From Ophiosphaerella korrae (taxonomy: Eukaryota > Ascomycota > Dothideomycetes > Pleosporales > Phaeosphaeriaceae): a DNA stretch of 64,000 nucleotides. This document shows positions 47,102 to 58,518 of the stretch, piece after piece. How positions within the stretch are numbered: the first letter of the stretch is position 1; the number at the start of each line of letters is the position of its first letter. Below the pieces are notes generated by a model that saw only the letters and a list, made by a program, of their open reading frames with translations, did no database searches and was not told the DNA's origin. The stretch is from the NCBI GenBank assembly GCA_028456385.1, contig JALNQF010000026.1, positions 1 to 64,000 on the forward strand. The letters run 5' to 3'. The position numbers and the translations under genes are program-made.

Positions 47102-49357
47102 ATGTCGGAACGACCCAATAACCTGCACCCTGCCCGTTCATTCACTCGTCTCGAGTCTGCCCCCAAAAGTGCCATGCCTCGAAGCCGGGCGAGCACGTTG
47201 CAAGGGCCTCCTGCTACGGATATGCTGGATCCCTTAAAGGCAAACATGGTCTTAGAAGAAGATGAAAATGCCGATGGCGATGTATTTGCAAAGAAGGACG
47301 AGGGTGGGCCGGCTGGGACACACGAAGCTGCCCTAGACGCCTTCGAAGAACTTCCTATTGAGATCCGGAGTCTGACAGAAAGGTACTGAGTGCTATGCTG
47401 ATGAAGCTATACGGTTGCTAATAAGATGGTCAGGTTCCTTGAGTCCCTTACCGCCAAAGTTCACCCCACCCCCCTCTCCGCCGACAACCTATCCGACCTC
47501 TTCCAAGACTTCTACACCCGTGCCTCGTCCAAAATCAATACCCACATAGCCACCTTGTCAGCCCGTCTCACCAGTGATGCCTTTCAATCCAAGAAAGCTT
47601 CTGCACCCCCAAGTCGGCCCAGCTCGATACGCAAGGGAAACGACCACTCGGGCGAACAGCAAATGCTCAGTGCATCTGAAATGGTAGACCGGAAGAAAGC
47701 AAGGAAGTCGCTAGAAACAAAGCGTCTGGCACTAGAGGAAGCTGTTGAACGAGCAGTATGCGAGAAGGTGTACGATAGAATATGGCGGCATCGTAGCACA
47801 GACGATGAAGAAAGGGACCACAAGCTTCGGTCTCGGACAGCAGCACTGTCACTAGTTGGCATCGGCCTAAAGGAGTTGTTGATGACAGGTGATGCCATGA
47901 CCGAAGAAGAGCGTCAAAAGACGAAAGAGAAGGAGCCCGAGATAAGGGAATGGCTGTCTACTGCGCGGCAGGACATCATGAAGATGAACGACGAGAAGCA
48001 TCCACTCGGAAAGGTTCAGCACTTGACCGCAGCTCACAAGTCGATTGTCGAGGCGCTTTCAAAAATATTTCCTGCCACTTCTTCCGCAGACGAAATACTG
48101 CCTACCCTCATATACACATTAATCACGCTGCCGCCCGTATACCTCAACGTCATTAGTGATCTCATGTTCATCCAACGATTTCGAGGGGCCACTCGAATGG
48201 ATGGCGAAACAGCCTACTGTCTTGTCAATCTGGAAGCAGCCATCTCCTTCCTTGAGACAGTTGATCTTTCGTCACTGCGTGCCAACGAGCCAGCCGCACA
48301 CGAAAAATCGGATTCAAGGCCGTCAACTCCAAGAACTGAAGTGACCCCGATGGCTTTAGGTTTATCAGATGCGCCAGACTTGATACAGACTCCGGCTACT
48401 CCCACTACCAAAGGTACAACCAACGAACCCTCGAGTCCCACTACAACAAAAGCTCAACGGCGATTGAGCAACCTTATCCAGGCACAACAGACCAAATTTG
48501 AAGCTGCTTCTGACGCTGTGCGCGATTCCATTCTCGACTCGGCTGATCAAGCAATGGGTAGAATCAACAACACGCTAGATACTAGTTTTAAGTTCTTCTT
48601 TGGAGGCTTGCGAGACAGAAACCCGAATGGGCCCATTGCTGAACAACCAGCACTGCCGAAGACTTTAGAAGACGCTAGGAAGCTCGTTAGTTCGCCCACG
48701 AGAGGTGATGATGATGACGATGCATCAAGCGTGGGCGCTGCCAGTTCGACACACGGCGATGAACGTCATGATTCTCTCGGCAATAAAAGACTCGAGGCAA
48801 AAATGACCGATCTTTTTGCAGGTAGGAAACAGATAAGAGAACGAAGTACCGACTCCAGCCGGTCTACAGGGAGTAACAGCGCGCGACGGGTAGCATTTAC
48901 GCCAACAGCAAGTGAGGAGAAGACATCACCTTTGGCTACGGCTAAAACAGAGCCTCTAGCACCGAGCAATACTTCGACAGTCGACTCGCTTCGCAACATG
49001 GGCAACAGTCTCAACCCTCTAAACAGGTTTGCAAGTATCGCTGTGCTTCCTCGATTTGGGCGGGCCGTAAGCAGTAGTAGTGCTCCTGTCCTTGCCTCCC
49101 CCGCCGCCGCCGAGCAACCCGTCCCATTGCCTGTGGCTGAACCATTGAACCAAACAGCAACGGGAGAAACTCCACCAGTGAACGAAAAGGGAACCAAGGC
49201 CATTGCTGCGATAGAGCAATTGAAAAAGACAGCGCCACCTGTCAAGCGGTTTTTGGAAGCCAAGGATGCACAAGAGCTAAAGTTGAGGGAGGTGGAAGAG
49301 CTGCTGAGAGAATATCAGCGATTAGCTGTAGCGATGCGAGGGGCTATCAACTATTGA
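47102..49357 (+). CDS. VPS9-domain Rab5 guanine nucleotide exchange factor
   Basis: Two exons, 47102-47382 and 47434-49357, with a 51-nt intron; 734 residues. The VPS9 core is at about 200-380: HPLGKVQHLTAAHKSIVEAL, DEILPTLIYTLIT, VISDLMFIQRFR, then GETAYCLVNLEAAISFLETV. This fold activates Rab5-type GTPases on endosomes. No CUE domain is visible, so it is closer to Muk1/Vps9a-like forms than to yeast Vps9. The C-terminal half is disordered with Ser/Thr, an Asp run, and ends in a predicted coiled coil (DAQELKLREVEELLREYQRL). A T-run follows the stop. The start ATG lies 430 bases from ATG15, head to head. Confidence 0.9.
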
Positions 49358-49609
49358 CTACAGATTTTTTTTTTTTTTTTTTTTTGATACAATGGCGTCA
49401 CATTGGTACTGGTAAATGTACAGGTACTTTGCAGGTCGTAGATTAGATTAGATGACGTTGCGGAGGGCTCAATCAAACGAGGATCGCGCTTAACCCGATC
49501 GGGAAGTGACTACTACTGTTTACAAACAAGCATGGGCTTCCCAAACAACGACAACCCGCAACATTGAATACATTGACATTCAGTACCACACCAACTCACC
49601 ACTCACACT

Positions 49610-52100
49610 ATGGACGAACCAATGTCGACCCTTTCACCAGCGAAGCTCAATGCGGGCTCCAATTCAATGCTCATCGACGACGACTTTGACATGACGTTCC
49701 ACGAACCACCATCGTCACCATTTGTTTCTCATATCGACCTGGCCGACCAGGAAAATATTGCGCCTAATGTTGCGCAGACACCCTCGAAGCCATTGGCTGA
49801 CTTTGACGATGTTCCGCAGTCTGCTTTTAAGGTCTCGCCGGAGAAAAAGTCTGGGTTGAAGGAGCGCGCAAGCCCGGTGAAGATGTCACCAGTGAAGAAT
49901 TTGATGGAAGACTTTGAGGAAGTAGCGAGGAATGAGGGCACGGAAAGGCAGGCGAGTCCAAAGAAGACCTCGCCAGTCAAGTCTGCAGCGAGCGACCGAC
50001 CCCGCACGACCCAGTCGCCGTCGAAATCCTACCGCGCTCCTTCAGCGGAACCGACACGGCGCCTACCTCAGCATGAGCCGGAACCTATTAATATGCTACC
50101 AACGCCTGCAAAACGTCCATCCTCACCACACAGAGAGTCAGGGTTGAGGGATAACGAAGGCCTTACGGTTGCGATCACATCTATGACCGAGACACACACC
50201 GAGAAGCAGGAGTCAGTAACAAGGCAGTCGCCTTACAAGGATGGATACGACGACCTAGATATGGATGATACCGATTTCAATCCTGACGGACCTGAGCTTA
50301 CCTCTGTCGACATTGACGATACCAGCTTCAGTATGTTCTCGGAGATGCCTGGACTAGACATGACCAAGTTTGCTTTCCTACAGAAGAGTCCAACGAAAAA
50401 TGGGCTTTTAGAAGTATGTGTTTGTGATTCTGTAGCACCATCATTACTTACCAATATACTAGGCTACACCTCGTGCCCGTACGCAAATGACCCCTTCAAC
50501 GATTCGTCGTAGTGAACGAACACCTTCCCCCACACCTCGCCGTTCATATAAAGAGAACGATACCACAAACCTACTCCTTGACTTTACGGAGCAGATTCAA
50601 TCATTCTCGCAATCAAGGCGGACTTCGCCATCTCGTAATCATTCATCAGCCGCCAAATCAAGCACACAGCCGGACCTTCGCTCTTACTATCAGACCCAAA
50701 GATCGCCCGCAAAAGGTGGCTCCCATGTCCCAGCTACCCCGAGCCAAAGTCGTCAGATGCTAAATCTATTGGACTTCGAGCTACCTCCTCCTCCAACGCC
50801 ACGATCACTGCCTACAGTCACCATCCGGGAAATGGAATCTGTAAAATCGCAGTTTCAGTCCCAAATCTCTTCGCTCACTGCCAGCTTATCTGGTAAGGAA
50901 GCCGAAGTAGAGTCGCTAGCAAGGGCCGTCGCAGATGCCGAGCGTCGTGTTGGCGAAACACAAGAGACGGTACGTGACGAGCGCTCGGCACGCGAATACG
51001 CCGAGGCTCAGATGATTGACTGGAAGCAAAAGGGTGAAGAAGTTCAGAACCTCTTGCAAGACGTACAAGCTGAGTTAGCGCGTAACGATGCCGAACGCGA
51101 GCAGCTCCTCCAGCGGTTGGCTGAGGCCGAGAGGCGGGCAGACGAGGCGGAAACGCGATCATCAGAGCTTGAAACGAAGGTGATTGAAGCTGAGAGCAAG
51201 AATGTTGACATGACCACTTTCATCAATAACGATGATGGAGAGGAGAACAAGAAGATCTACTCAGAGCTCGAGTGCCAAACAGCGATTGCCGAAAAGGTCA
51301 ACGAGGTGGCCCGCGACCTGCATACTGCATACAAGGCCAAACACGAGAAGAAGATCAAGGCACTAAAGGACAACTATCAGAAAAAGGCTGACGAAAGATG
51401 CAAAGAACTACGTGTTCAGATCATCCGCCTCGAACGGAAGGTTGAGGATGCAGAAAAGAAGCGAGATGACACTTTCAGCAAGGTGCTCCCTGGCGAGACG
51501 GCTCCTAACACGGACGACAAATGCGCGCAATGCGGAAAAGCTCCCGAGGACAGTTCAGCAAACTCCATCTCAAACACCAAGAATCTCGAGGAACTTGAAT
51601 CACAACGCACGGAGATCGGCAATCTCAAAGCCAAACTTGCAGGTCTTCAGTCAGAGCTCCAATCATTGCGCAAATCAAACGATAGTCTTCTAATTGACCT
51701 CGAAGCTGAGCGCGTAGAGAAAGGTGAACTAGTAGCCGCTGCCGAACAAATGCTCTCCATGTGCGGCGAAAAAATGGAAGAGCTCCAACAAGACGACTTG
51801 CGTCGATCACAAAGGGTCACCGCACCGCCCACAGCCCCCAAACAACCCCCGGCCGAACATACCATGCGCAACACGGGCTTTCTCGCCGGCAACTCCATCT
51901 CACGTCCTACATCTGCCCTCAGTGGCCGACCAGGCAGCGCAATAGGTGATCGCGCAGCACCTGTGAAACCATCTGGTCTTCGTGCGCCTGGCGGCTTTGG
52001 CTTCCAAGGCGGGTCAGCGATGAATCGGAGTACGAGTGGGGGAAAGAGTAGGTTGATGAGCAATATTGAGCGCATGGGTGGCGGGAAAAGCCAGGAGTAG
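49610..52100 (+). CDS. Coiled-coil protein, possible spindle/SPB-related
   Basis: Two exons, 49610-50413 and 50463-52100, with a 49-nt intron; 813 residues. The N-terminal third is disordered with repeated SPxK motifs (e.g. KVSPEKKSG, ERASPVKMSPVKN), typical CDK substrates. A conserved acidic patch FSMFSEMPGLDMTKFAFL closes exon 1. Exon 2 has a long coiled coil from about residue 390 to 690 with a well-conserved segment YSELECQTAIAEKVNEVARD, a CAQC pair, and a basic Gly/Ser tail. The architecture and CDK sites resemble fungal mitotic spindle or spindle-pole proteins, but I do not recognise a named orthologue with confidence. Confidence 0.7.
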
Positions 52101-52913
52101 AATATCTGGCCGGCCATGATCACGAGGAGAGTTGTAGATGTGTTGGGTTTTGGCAGTGGCGATGGAGAAAGTGAGGACGAAAGATACAGTGAAGGAGAAT
52201 AGACGAGGGAATGGTGTCATGAGATATGTATCGTTGTTGGGTAGATCGGTTGGTTAGTCTTTTGCTGCACTGTGTATTGTTTGAGGTTGTGTTTTGTCAG
52301 TGTAGATGGGATGAGGACTAGATCAAAGAAGGGTTTGTTATCTAATGTCCATTCACCTGTAACGAAACAGCCACCGTAACGGAAAAAATGGTTGGTACTT
52401 TGACTTTGCAGCAACAGCGAGCCTGCCCATGCTGTAATTTTTGCAGTACTGCCTTTTTATAATATGCTAAGACAACTTCTAAGGCCTTGTAGCTATACCA
52501 ATACAAAAAAAAAAAACGTTCGCATAAAAGCCTGCCTCTCTTCACACTGCTAAGCATTCTCCGTACCATGTTGACGATGACATACAAGTAAGAAAGCTCA
52601 ATCTGGCCTTGTTCGCGCTACGCACGTTATATAATAGGAATAACCCCCTTTAAAACCGCTAACTTGCCTGCATTTCTTCCGGAGACGAATAGTACCTTGC
52701 GCATGAAACAATTGTAGGATTGTCGCGCTAAAGGCCTGTTCGTATTCACTTGCTTGCCCTTTCGTGTAAGGTTTGTATTACAGCAGCTTCAAATTGTTCC
52801 GGGTTTGTACACGCTGGTTAGCGGGTAGAGATGTTCCTTCCAGACGCCTTCTCGCTTTCGTCTAGTGCTCGTTAGTCCGTCTCCTCCGCTGGTTTGTACT
52901 TCAGACTTCCTTC
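52101..52913. other. Convergent 3' region
   Basis: 810 bases between two converging genes; A-run near 52505-52516. Nothing recognised. Confidence 0.4.
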
Positions 52914-55289
52914 TCAGTCCATGTTTCCGTCTACTGCTTCGACTGCTTCCTCTGTGATCTTCGCCTTGTATCGGTGCTGAAGAAGGAGCGGCATTATTTC
53001 TTTTGCTCTGTACGGATCCTGTGCTGCAGCCTTAAATACTCTCTCTGTGATCTTAACCTCATCTCCTCGCTGCTTGAGAAGAAGTTCCAACACACCATCT
53101 CCAGGTATTATATCTTGTACTGCAGCTACTACCACTTCTTCTTCTGTGATCTTGACCTCGTCTCCCCGCTGCTTAAGAAGGACCGCCATTGTTCTCTTTC
53201 CCTACATATTATTCTGTGCTGCGGCTACGACTACTTCCTCTGTGATCTTAACATCGCCTCCTCGTTGCGTAAGAAGAAGTTTTACGTTCACAGTGTTAAA
53301 TGATCTTATAATTTCAACAATGGCTCCTGGCGTTATCCTCATCTTGTTTCCTCGCTGCTGGAGAAGAACCTCCATCATTATGTTTCCTCCATTTGTGCCT
53401 CGGTCTACTGCTTTAATTATTTCCTCTGTGATTGTGACCTCGTCTCCTCGTTGCTCAAGAAGAAGCTCCGTTACGCCTAGCCCACTCCGACTCTGTACTG
53501 CAGCCTTCATCACCTCCTCCGTGATTTTCACCTCATCTCCTCGCTCCTTAAAAAGAAGCGCCATTATCTCTTCTCCTTGTTCTGTATTTTTGACTGCTGC
53601 GTTGACTATTTCCTCTGTAATACTTACCTCATCTCTTCGCTGCTCAAGAAGAAGCGCTACTACTTCCTTTCCATTCCGCGTATTTTGTGCTGCAGCCTTG
53701 ACCACCCCCTCTGTGATCTTGACTTCGTCTCCTCGGTACTCAAGAAGAAGCAATATTATATCCCTTCCGCATACTTCATATGCTGCAGCTTTGATCACCC
53801 CCTCTGTAATTTCACCTCATCTCCTCGCTCCTTAAAAAGAAGTGCCATTATCTCTTCTCCTTGTTTTCTATTTTGGACTGCTGCTTTGAATACTTCCTCT
53901 GTAATCTTCACCTCGCCTCCTCGCTGCTTAAGAAGCAGCGCCATTACTTCCTTTCCGCTCCCCGTATTCTGTGCTGCAGCCTTGACCACCTCCTCCGTGA
54001 TCTTCACCTCGTCTCCTCGCCGCTCAAGAAGAAGCGTTATTACCTCTACTCCTTGTTCTGTATTTTCAACTGTTGCTTTGACCACCTCTTCCGTGATCTT
54101 TACCTCATCTCCTCGCTGCTCAAGAAGAAGTTTCATTACTTCTTTTCCGCTCCGCGTATTCTGTGCTGCAGCCTTGACTACCTCCTCCGTGATTTTCACC
54201 TTACCTCCGCACCGGAGAAGGTCGACTGTGTGCTTCGCATCAAATGATTGCGCAAGCTTTTTAATAGCAATCTTGTTTAAGGAAAGTAACCTCCGTAGAA
54301 GTCTGGTATCATCTGGGAAGACTTATTTGGTTGGTAGTCCAGGTCAGTCATATGGAACAAGAATAACGCGGCGTCATGGACAACTTGTTCGTAGGATTTA
54401 TTGTAATCTACAAGCAGATCATCAGTGTTTCTGGCATAAATCATATCTCGTGGATCACTTGCTTCGCTTCCGTGGAACTTTCGTAAGAGGGTATAGAGAT
54501 CTCGTTTCTGGCTCCAAGGATCTTTCCTCGACGGGCCAGGTATTATATCCACAACGGCTTGACAATGAGGTTCTGGTTGCACCGCTATTAGTAACGGTGC
54601 AAAAGCGAAGATACGCACTAGGACAGACTTGATGCCACTACAAACTATAGCGGCTCGCGCGTTAGCGACTTCTTGCAAAATCCACACTCTCTTGAACCAA
54701 GGTCGCTTCAATAACAACTTCATACCTTCACGCTGTAGGGTTACCAAACCTAAATGTTGACTCCTCAAGGTGGGCCGTATTGATAACCAAAGGTGCACCC
54801 AGCGCTTGTCCGTAGGTTTCCAGTCCATAAAAACTTGTCTCATACTCTTTTTTGGAGCTGCTCTAGAGAATCCATGACAACGTTTGTCTCGTATGTCGCT
54901 TGACCCAACCAGAAAATGACACTCTCAGCCTGCTTATATATCATCCCCATGTGTCGAACTTGATGCCCTCGTTCTTCCTTGTTGCCCTGGTCGATACAAA
55001 TAGCGTCAACCCAGAGTATCCGGTCTTTATCTTTGAAACGCAGATACTGAAGCGCCAAATATAGGTTGTAGGTCACGCCAAGCCTTTTCCCGTTCATCGT
55101 TACGTCATCTGTCATGCCTCTGACACCCCATGTATATGATAAAGCTTCATAGGGAAAGCCACCATCCGGTTGATGGAGTCAGGCACTAAAGAGTTCACAC
55201 TCAATATCGACTCCTTCTACTCTAAGAAGTCGGACTAGTCGAAAAGTAGGTCCTTCAAGATCAATCGGTTTGTATTTGAAACCCTCCAT
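52914..55289 (-). pseudogene. HET-domain protein with tandem repeats, broken
   Basis: Begins at ATG 55289 (MEGFKYKPIDLEGPTFRL). HET hallmarks follow in order: YEALSYTWG, ILWVDAICIDQGN, ERGHQVRHMGMIYKQAESVIFWLG, RPWFKRVWILQEV and DPRDMIYA. The C-terminal half is a 32-residue tandem repeat array. Damage as read: TGA at 55179-55181 in place of a Trp codon before LHQPDGG; a -1 shift in the A6 run (T6 at 54848-54853 on plus); a -1 shift near 54277-54282; a -1 shift at 53810-53812; and TAG at 53202-53204. HET proteins execute cell death after contact with incompatible partners. With two nonsense codons besides the shifts, true decay is likely. Confidence 0.85.
52930..54225 (-). repeat. Tandem 96-bp coding repeat (about 13 units)
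   Basis: Each unit encodes 32 residues close to EVKITEEVVKAAAQNTRSGK followed by EVMALLLEQRGD. Units near the HET domain are most alike; those at the distal end drift (e.g. GNKMRITPGAIVEII). The length and helix pattern resemble degenerate ankyrin-type units. Read on the plus strand the array also gives long open frames that are mere shadows. Confidence 0.85.
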
Positions 55290-56065
55290 CAGATCCCTGC
55301 TAAGAGAATCGCTTATATACAATCTATACTGCGCTGACGTTGAGAGAGTTAGGTAAAAATTCCATCGCGGCATCAACGCTGAACCACTCACTGCAGTAAA
55401 CTTCAAATGTGATTGGCTAATAGAGAGTAGAATTACAATAGGTGTCCAGGGGTACTCTAAGTAAGTACGGTATCCATCTAGGTAGGCAAAGTTTATTGAA
55501 ATGTGTCGATCGTGACAAAAGGACGGAGGCAGAGAGCTAAGGTAGTGGGGCAGAGACGTGTACAGGCCACTTGGGACGAGAACTTTCATGGTAATGTAAA
55601 AGTGGGATATTAAGCGCTCACTGTGCGCTTGCCAACACGATCTATATCTCCACCAAAAATCACGATGTTGGCATGTGACAAAGCGTAGAAATTTTGATAT
55701 TTGGCTAGCTCAATGTTTCAATGCATGTCCTTGTACATATATAGCCTTGCTGGGTAGCTGTTAACTGTCTTTTCAATCAACTCAGCCTACATTTCAGCGT
55801 ACACCTAGTAGAATTGCTGTATACCTGTGTGCGCAATCCTGCACTTTCTCTGATAGAATTGCTCCTAATTACCTTAACCCAGGTCTCTAACGGAGAGATA
55901 TTGAGCGTGCTGGTGTGTCACTAGGCACAATTAAGTGACCGACCCGCACCGGCCACACCCTTGTGAGGTGGCGAATCTACAAGAGGTAAGCTGGTTGACG
56001 GACTGCTAATCGCAAGGCTGTAGAGCTTTAGTCGGCCCGCTCGCTTAGACTTTGCACAGCCACAG
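55290..56065. other. Region upstream of the HET relic
   Basis: Former promoter of the HET gene; the frame continues open upstream of the HET start without likeness. Nothing else recognised. Confidence 0.35.
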
Positions 56066-56096
56066 GTCTAACAGCTACACCCCTATTCTGTTAGAC
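56066..56096. repeat. 9-bp perfect inverted repeat (hairpin)
   Basis: GTCTAACAG (56066-56074) and CTGTTAGAC (56088-56096) around a 13-base loop, at the sharp boundary to AT-rich sequence. It may mark the end of an old inserted element. Confidence 0.5.
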
Positions 56097-56407
56097 TGCG
56101 TTATAATTATGTTTTAATCTTATACGAGTTAGCTAAAAATTAATAATTATTCCAATCGGAGGTACTAACTAGGGTAATAACCCTATATAAATCAAGCCCG
56201 CCTTACAGCTTTATAGCTAATTATTACTTCTTAGTAGTACTGTAAGGTTATCTAAATTTGATAGAGTTACTTAAGAGGTTGTAAGAGTAATATAAGCTTG
56301 GTTATAATCTTCTAGTATAGAAGGCTAGTTTTTACTTAATAGGGGGCTCGTTATAAATTATATAGTAATACTTTAATATAAACGTAACTTTTTAATACGT
56401 AGTATTA
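56097..56407. repeat. AT-rich, RIP-like island
   Basis: About 310 bases dominated by TA, TTA and AAT words, with very few CA/TG dinucleotides, against GC-balanced surroundings. This is what repeat-induced point mutation leaves of a repeat. No coding remnant can be read. Confidence 0.6.
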
Positions 56408-56602
56408 TGTAAGGGGTCAACACGAATAGGTGAAGGACACCGCACGTGATGCCTATGGACCTGCCAGCGCTCCGCTGGCGTTACCCGGAAGCAGTCCTAG
56501 CGGGTATAAGTACAGGGCCCAGCCTAGAGAAGATAGCACTTAATCTATATCCTTTACCCTACTATTGTTACTCTAGTTCTCTGCTACAACTATCCTCTAA
56601 CA
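56408..56602 (+). mobile_element. Candidate solo LTR (195 bp)
   Basis: Starts TGTAAGGGGTCAACAC and ends CCTCTAACA, thus TG...CA. It contains a GC-rich palindromic core (CCAGCGCTCCGCTGG) and a TATA-like GGTATAAGTACAGG, followed by CT-rich sequence, as in short fungal retrotransposon LTRs. Flanks TATTA (56403-56407) and TACTA (56603-56607) look like a 5-bp target duplication with one C/T change. Confidence 0.55.
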
Positions 56603-56858
56603 TACTATAATACTAAAGAAATAACTAGTTTTAGAATCTAACTCAAGTTAAGTATAGTCGAATTTAGGATATAGGGAGAAGTTCTATTGCTTTAAAGTCA
56701 AAGTACATATAGTTTGTTCTACCACGGCGGTTGTTCTGTTACGTGGGAATGCACGTTACTATACTTATATTCTCTTTTGAGTAAATCTACTTTGAATTAC
56801 AATTTAAGTACTCTTGAAGTATTTCAATCTGTACCGCTAAACCTTCAAAGACAAGTCC

Positions 56859-58518
56859 TCACTTCAACACAACCCTAATCCCCTTACTCTCAAACCGCGG
56901 AAACGGATTAAAAAAATCATGCTCAATATCCACATCCGCCCTTGTCGTTTCAAATAACTCAATTCCCCTCCCCTTCTCACCACCCCACTTCCTGACCACC
57001 AAAGCAAGCGTATACACAATCTCCACCTGCGCCAAATCCTTCCCCAAACACATCCTGCTTCCCTTCGTAAAATTCACCAGGTACTTTTTCAGCCGCTCCG
57101 CGCCTGGCCGTAGCCATCTCTCCGGCTGGAACTCGTGCGGCGCAGGGAACAACTCGGGATTCAGGTGAATCAGCCACGAGGACATGCTCGTCGGCGTGCC
57201 CGCGGGGATCGTGTAGCCGGCGACGCAGAGGTCTTCGTGGGGCGCGATGCGCGTGAGACGCGCGATGACGCCGTGGCTGAGGCGGAAGCCCTCGTTGATC
57301 ACAGCATTGAAATACGGAAGGCGGCTGAAGTCATGGACCGGGGGCAGGATATCTGGATCTGGCATGAATTGCGTGAGCTCCTCGTTGAGTCTGTGGAGGA
57401 TTTGCGGGTCGTGAACGATGTGGTAGATCGTGGAGGCAAGGTAGTGTGCGGTGGTTAGGGAGCCGGCGGCGACCAGGGTTTCGCCTTCGCCTTGGAGGCG
57501 CTTGGGCGTGAGTTCTGAGGGGGGGAGATTGCTTCCTAGAATGTCGTGGAAGATGGTGGGGTTGGTGTTGTTGGGGCTGAGAGATTCGTAGGTGTCGGAC
57601 ATTACTTCTTGGAGGCGGGCGGCAACGCCCTGATATGCCTGGTATTAGCTTGGGTTATGAGGAGGAGGTTGTTGTCTTTGGCTTACGCTTTGGAATCGCA
57701 CAAGGTCTGCGATCTCAGGCTTGATTATGACGAGCCATGACACGGGGACTTTTTTCATCATGCTCAGGAAGAAAGGCATGTGCTTCGCAAGCAGACTGTT
57801 CTCAGACGCATTCTTTATCAACGGCACCCATCCCGGACTAAATTCCTCATCTTTCAAAAAATCATTACTCATCCCGAAAGAGTACTCTGTAATGACGTCG
57901 GTTGTCAGCGCCGCCAACGCCACATTGAGATCCAACGGCTGCCCACTTGCGCGATACTCCTCTAACCTCTTGATAAAAATTTCAAGCTTGCTTCGAATAA
58001 CAGGGTCAAATTTGCGAATGGATTGTTGCGAGAAATACGGCGCAACAGCGGCTCGTCGCCTCCGATGCAAATCATGGTCGCCAGTAGAAAACATTGCATC
58101 TGGTGAAGGAAACATGTTCGCTGACCACTGATACTTGTGCCGTTTGCGAGACCCACTCGTGAATAATTCATCGTAAAAATCTGGCTCGTTGACGTGCAGT
58201 TCGTGAGGGCTGATGCGCACCACGGGGCCTTGTGCTGGTAAGTCATTTGTTTCGACGATAAATCACTACAGGGGATAGTGTACCATATTTTTCATGCATT
58301 CGTTTGATTTCCCAAGCGAGTCTTCCGCGTTTTATTACGTCGAAGTAAAAATCGTACCATAGTGTTGCTGCTGCGAGTTTTGGGCCAGGGTATGCGGAGA
58401 GTGGGCTGAGATAGATGCGATATATCGCGAGACCAAGACCATAGATGATGGAGGCGACTATGAGACCGCATACTATTTGTAAATTTGATAGTTCTGTTAA
58501 GAATTCGAGAAAAGCCAT
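56859..58518 (-). CDS. Cytochrome P450 monooxygenase
   Basis: Three exons: 58518-58284, 58228-57687 and 57638-56859; 518 residues. N-terminal membrane anchor ([20 protein letters not shown]), proline hinge [11 protein letters not shown]-helix [11 protein letters not shown] with the acid/alcohol TT pair, ExxR as EGFR, and heme loop [10 protein letters not shown] with ligand Cys. The overall pattern ([37 protein letters not shown]) is that of trichodiene-oxygenase-like P450s of secondary metabolism. No terpene synthase, PKS or NRPS gene is near, so the substrate is open. The acceptor of exon 2 could be CAG six bases earlier, adding two residues; the chosen one gives the usual YGPVVRI. Confidence 0.88.

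Noticed and set aside
52930..54225. CRISPR-like regular repeats
   Set aside because: Repeats are contiguous 96-bp coding units without spacers, in a fungal nuclear genome.
53047..54632. Long plus-strand frames opposite the HET repeat array
   Set aside because: They are antisense shadows of the 96-bp repeats with biased, low-complexity translations.
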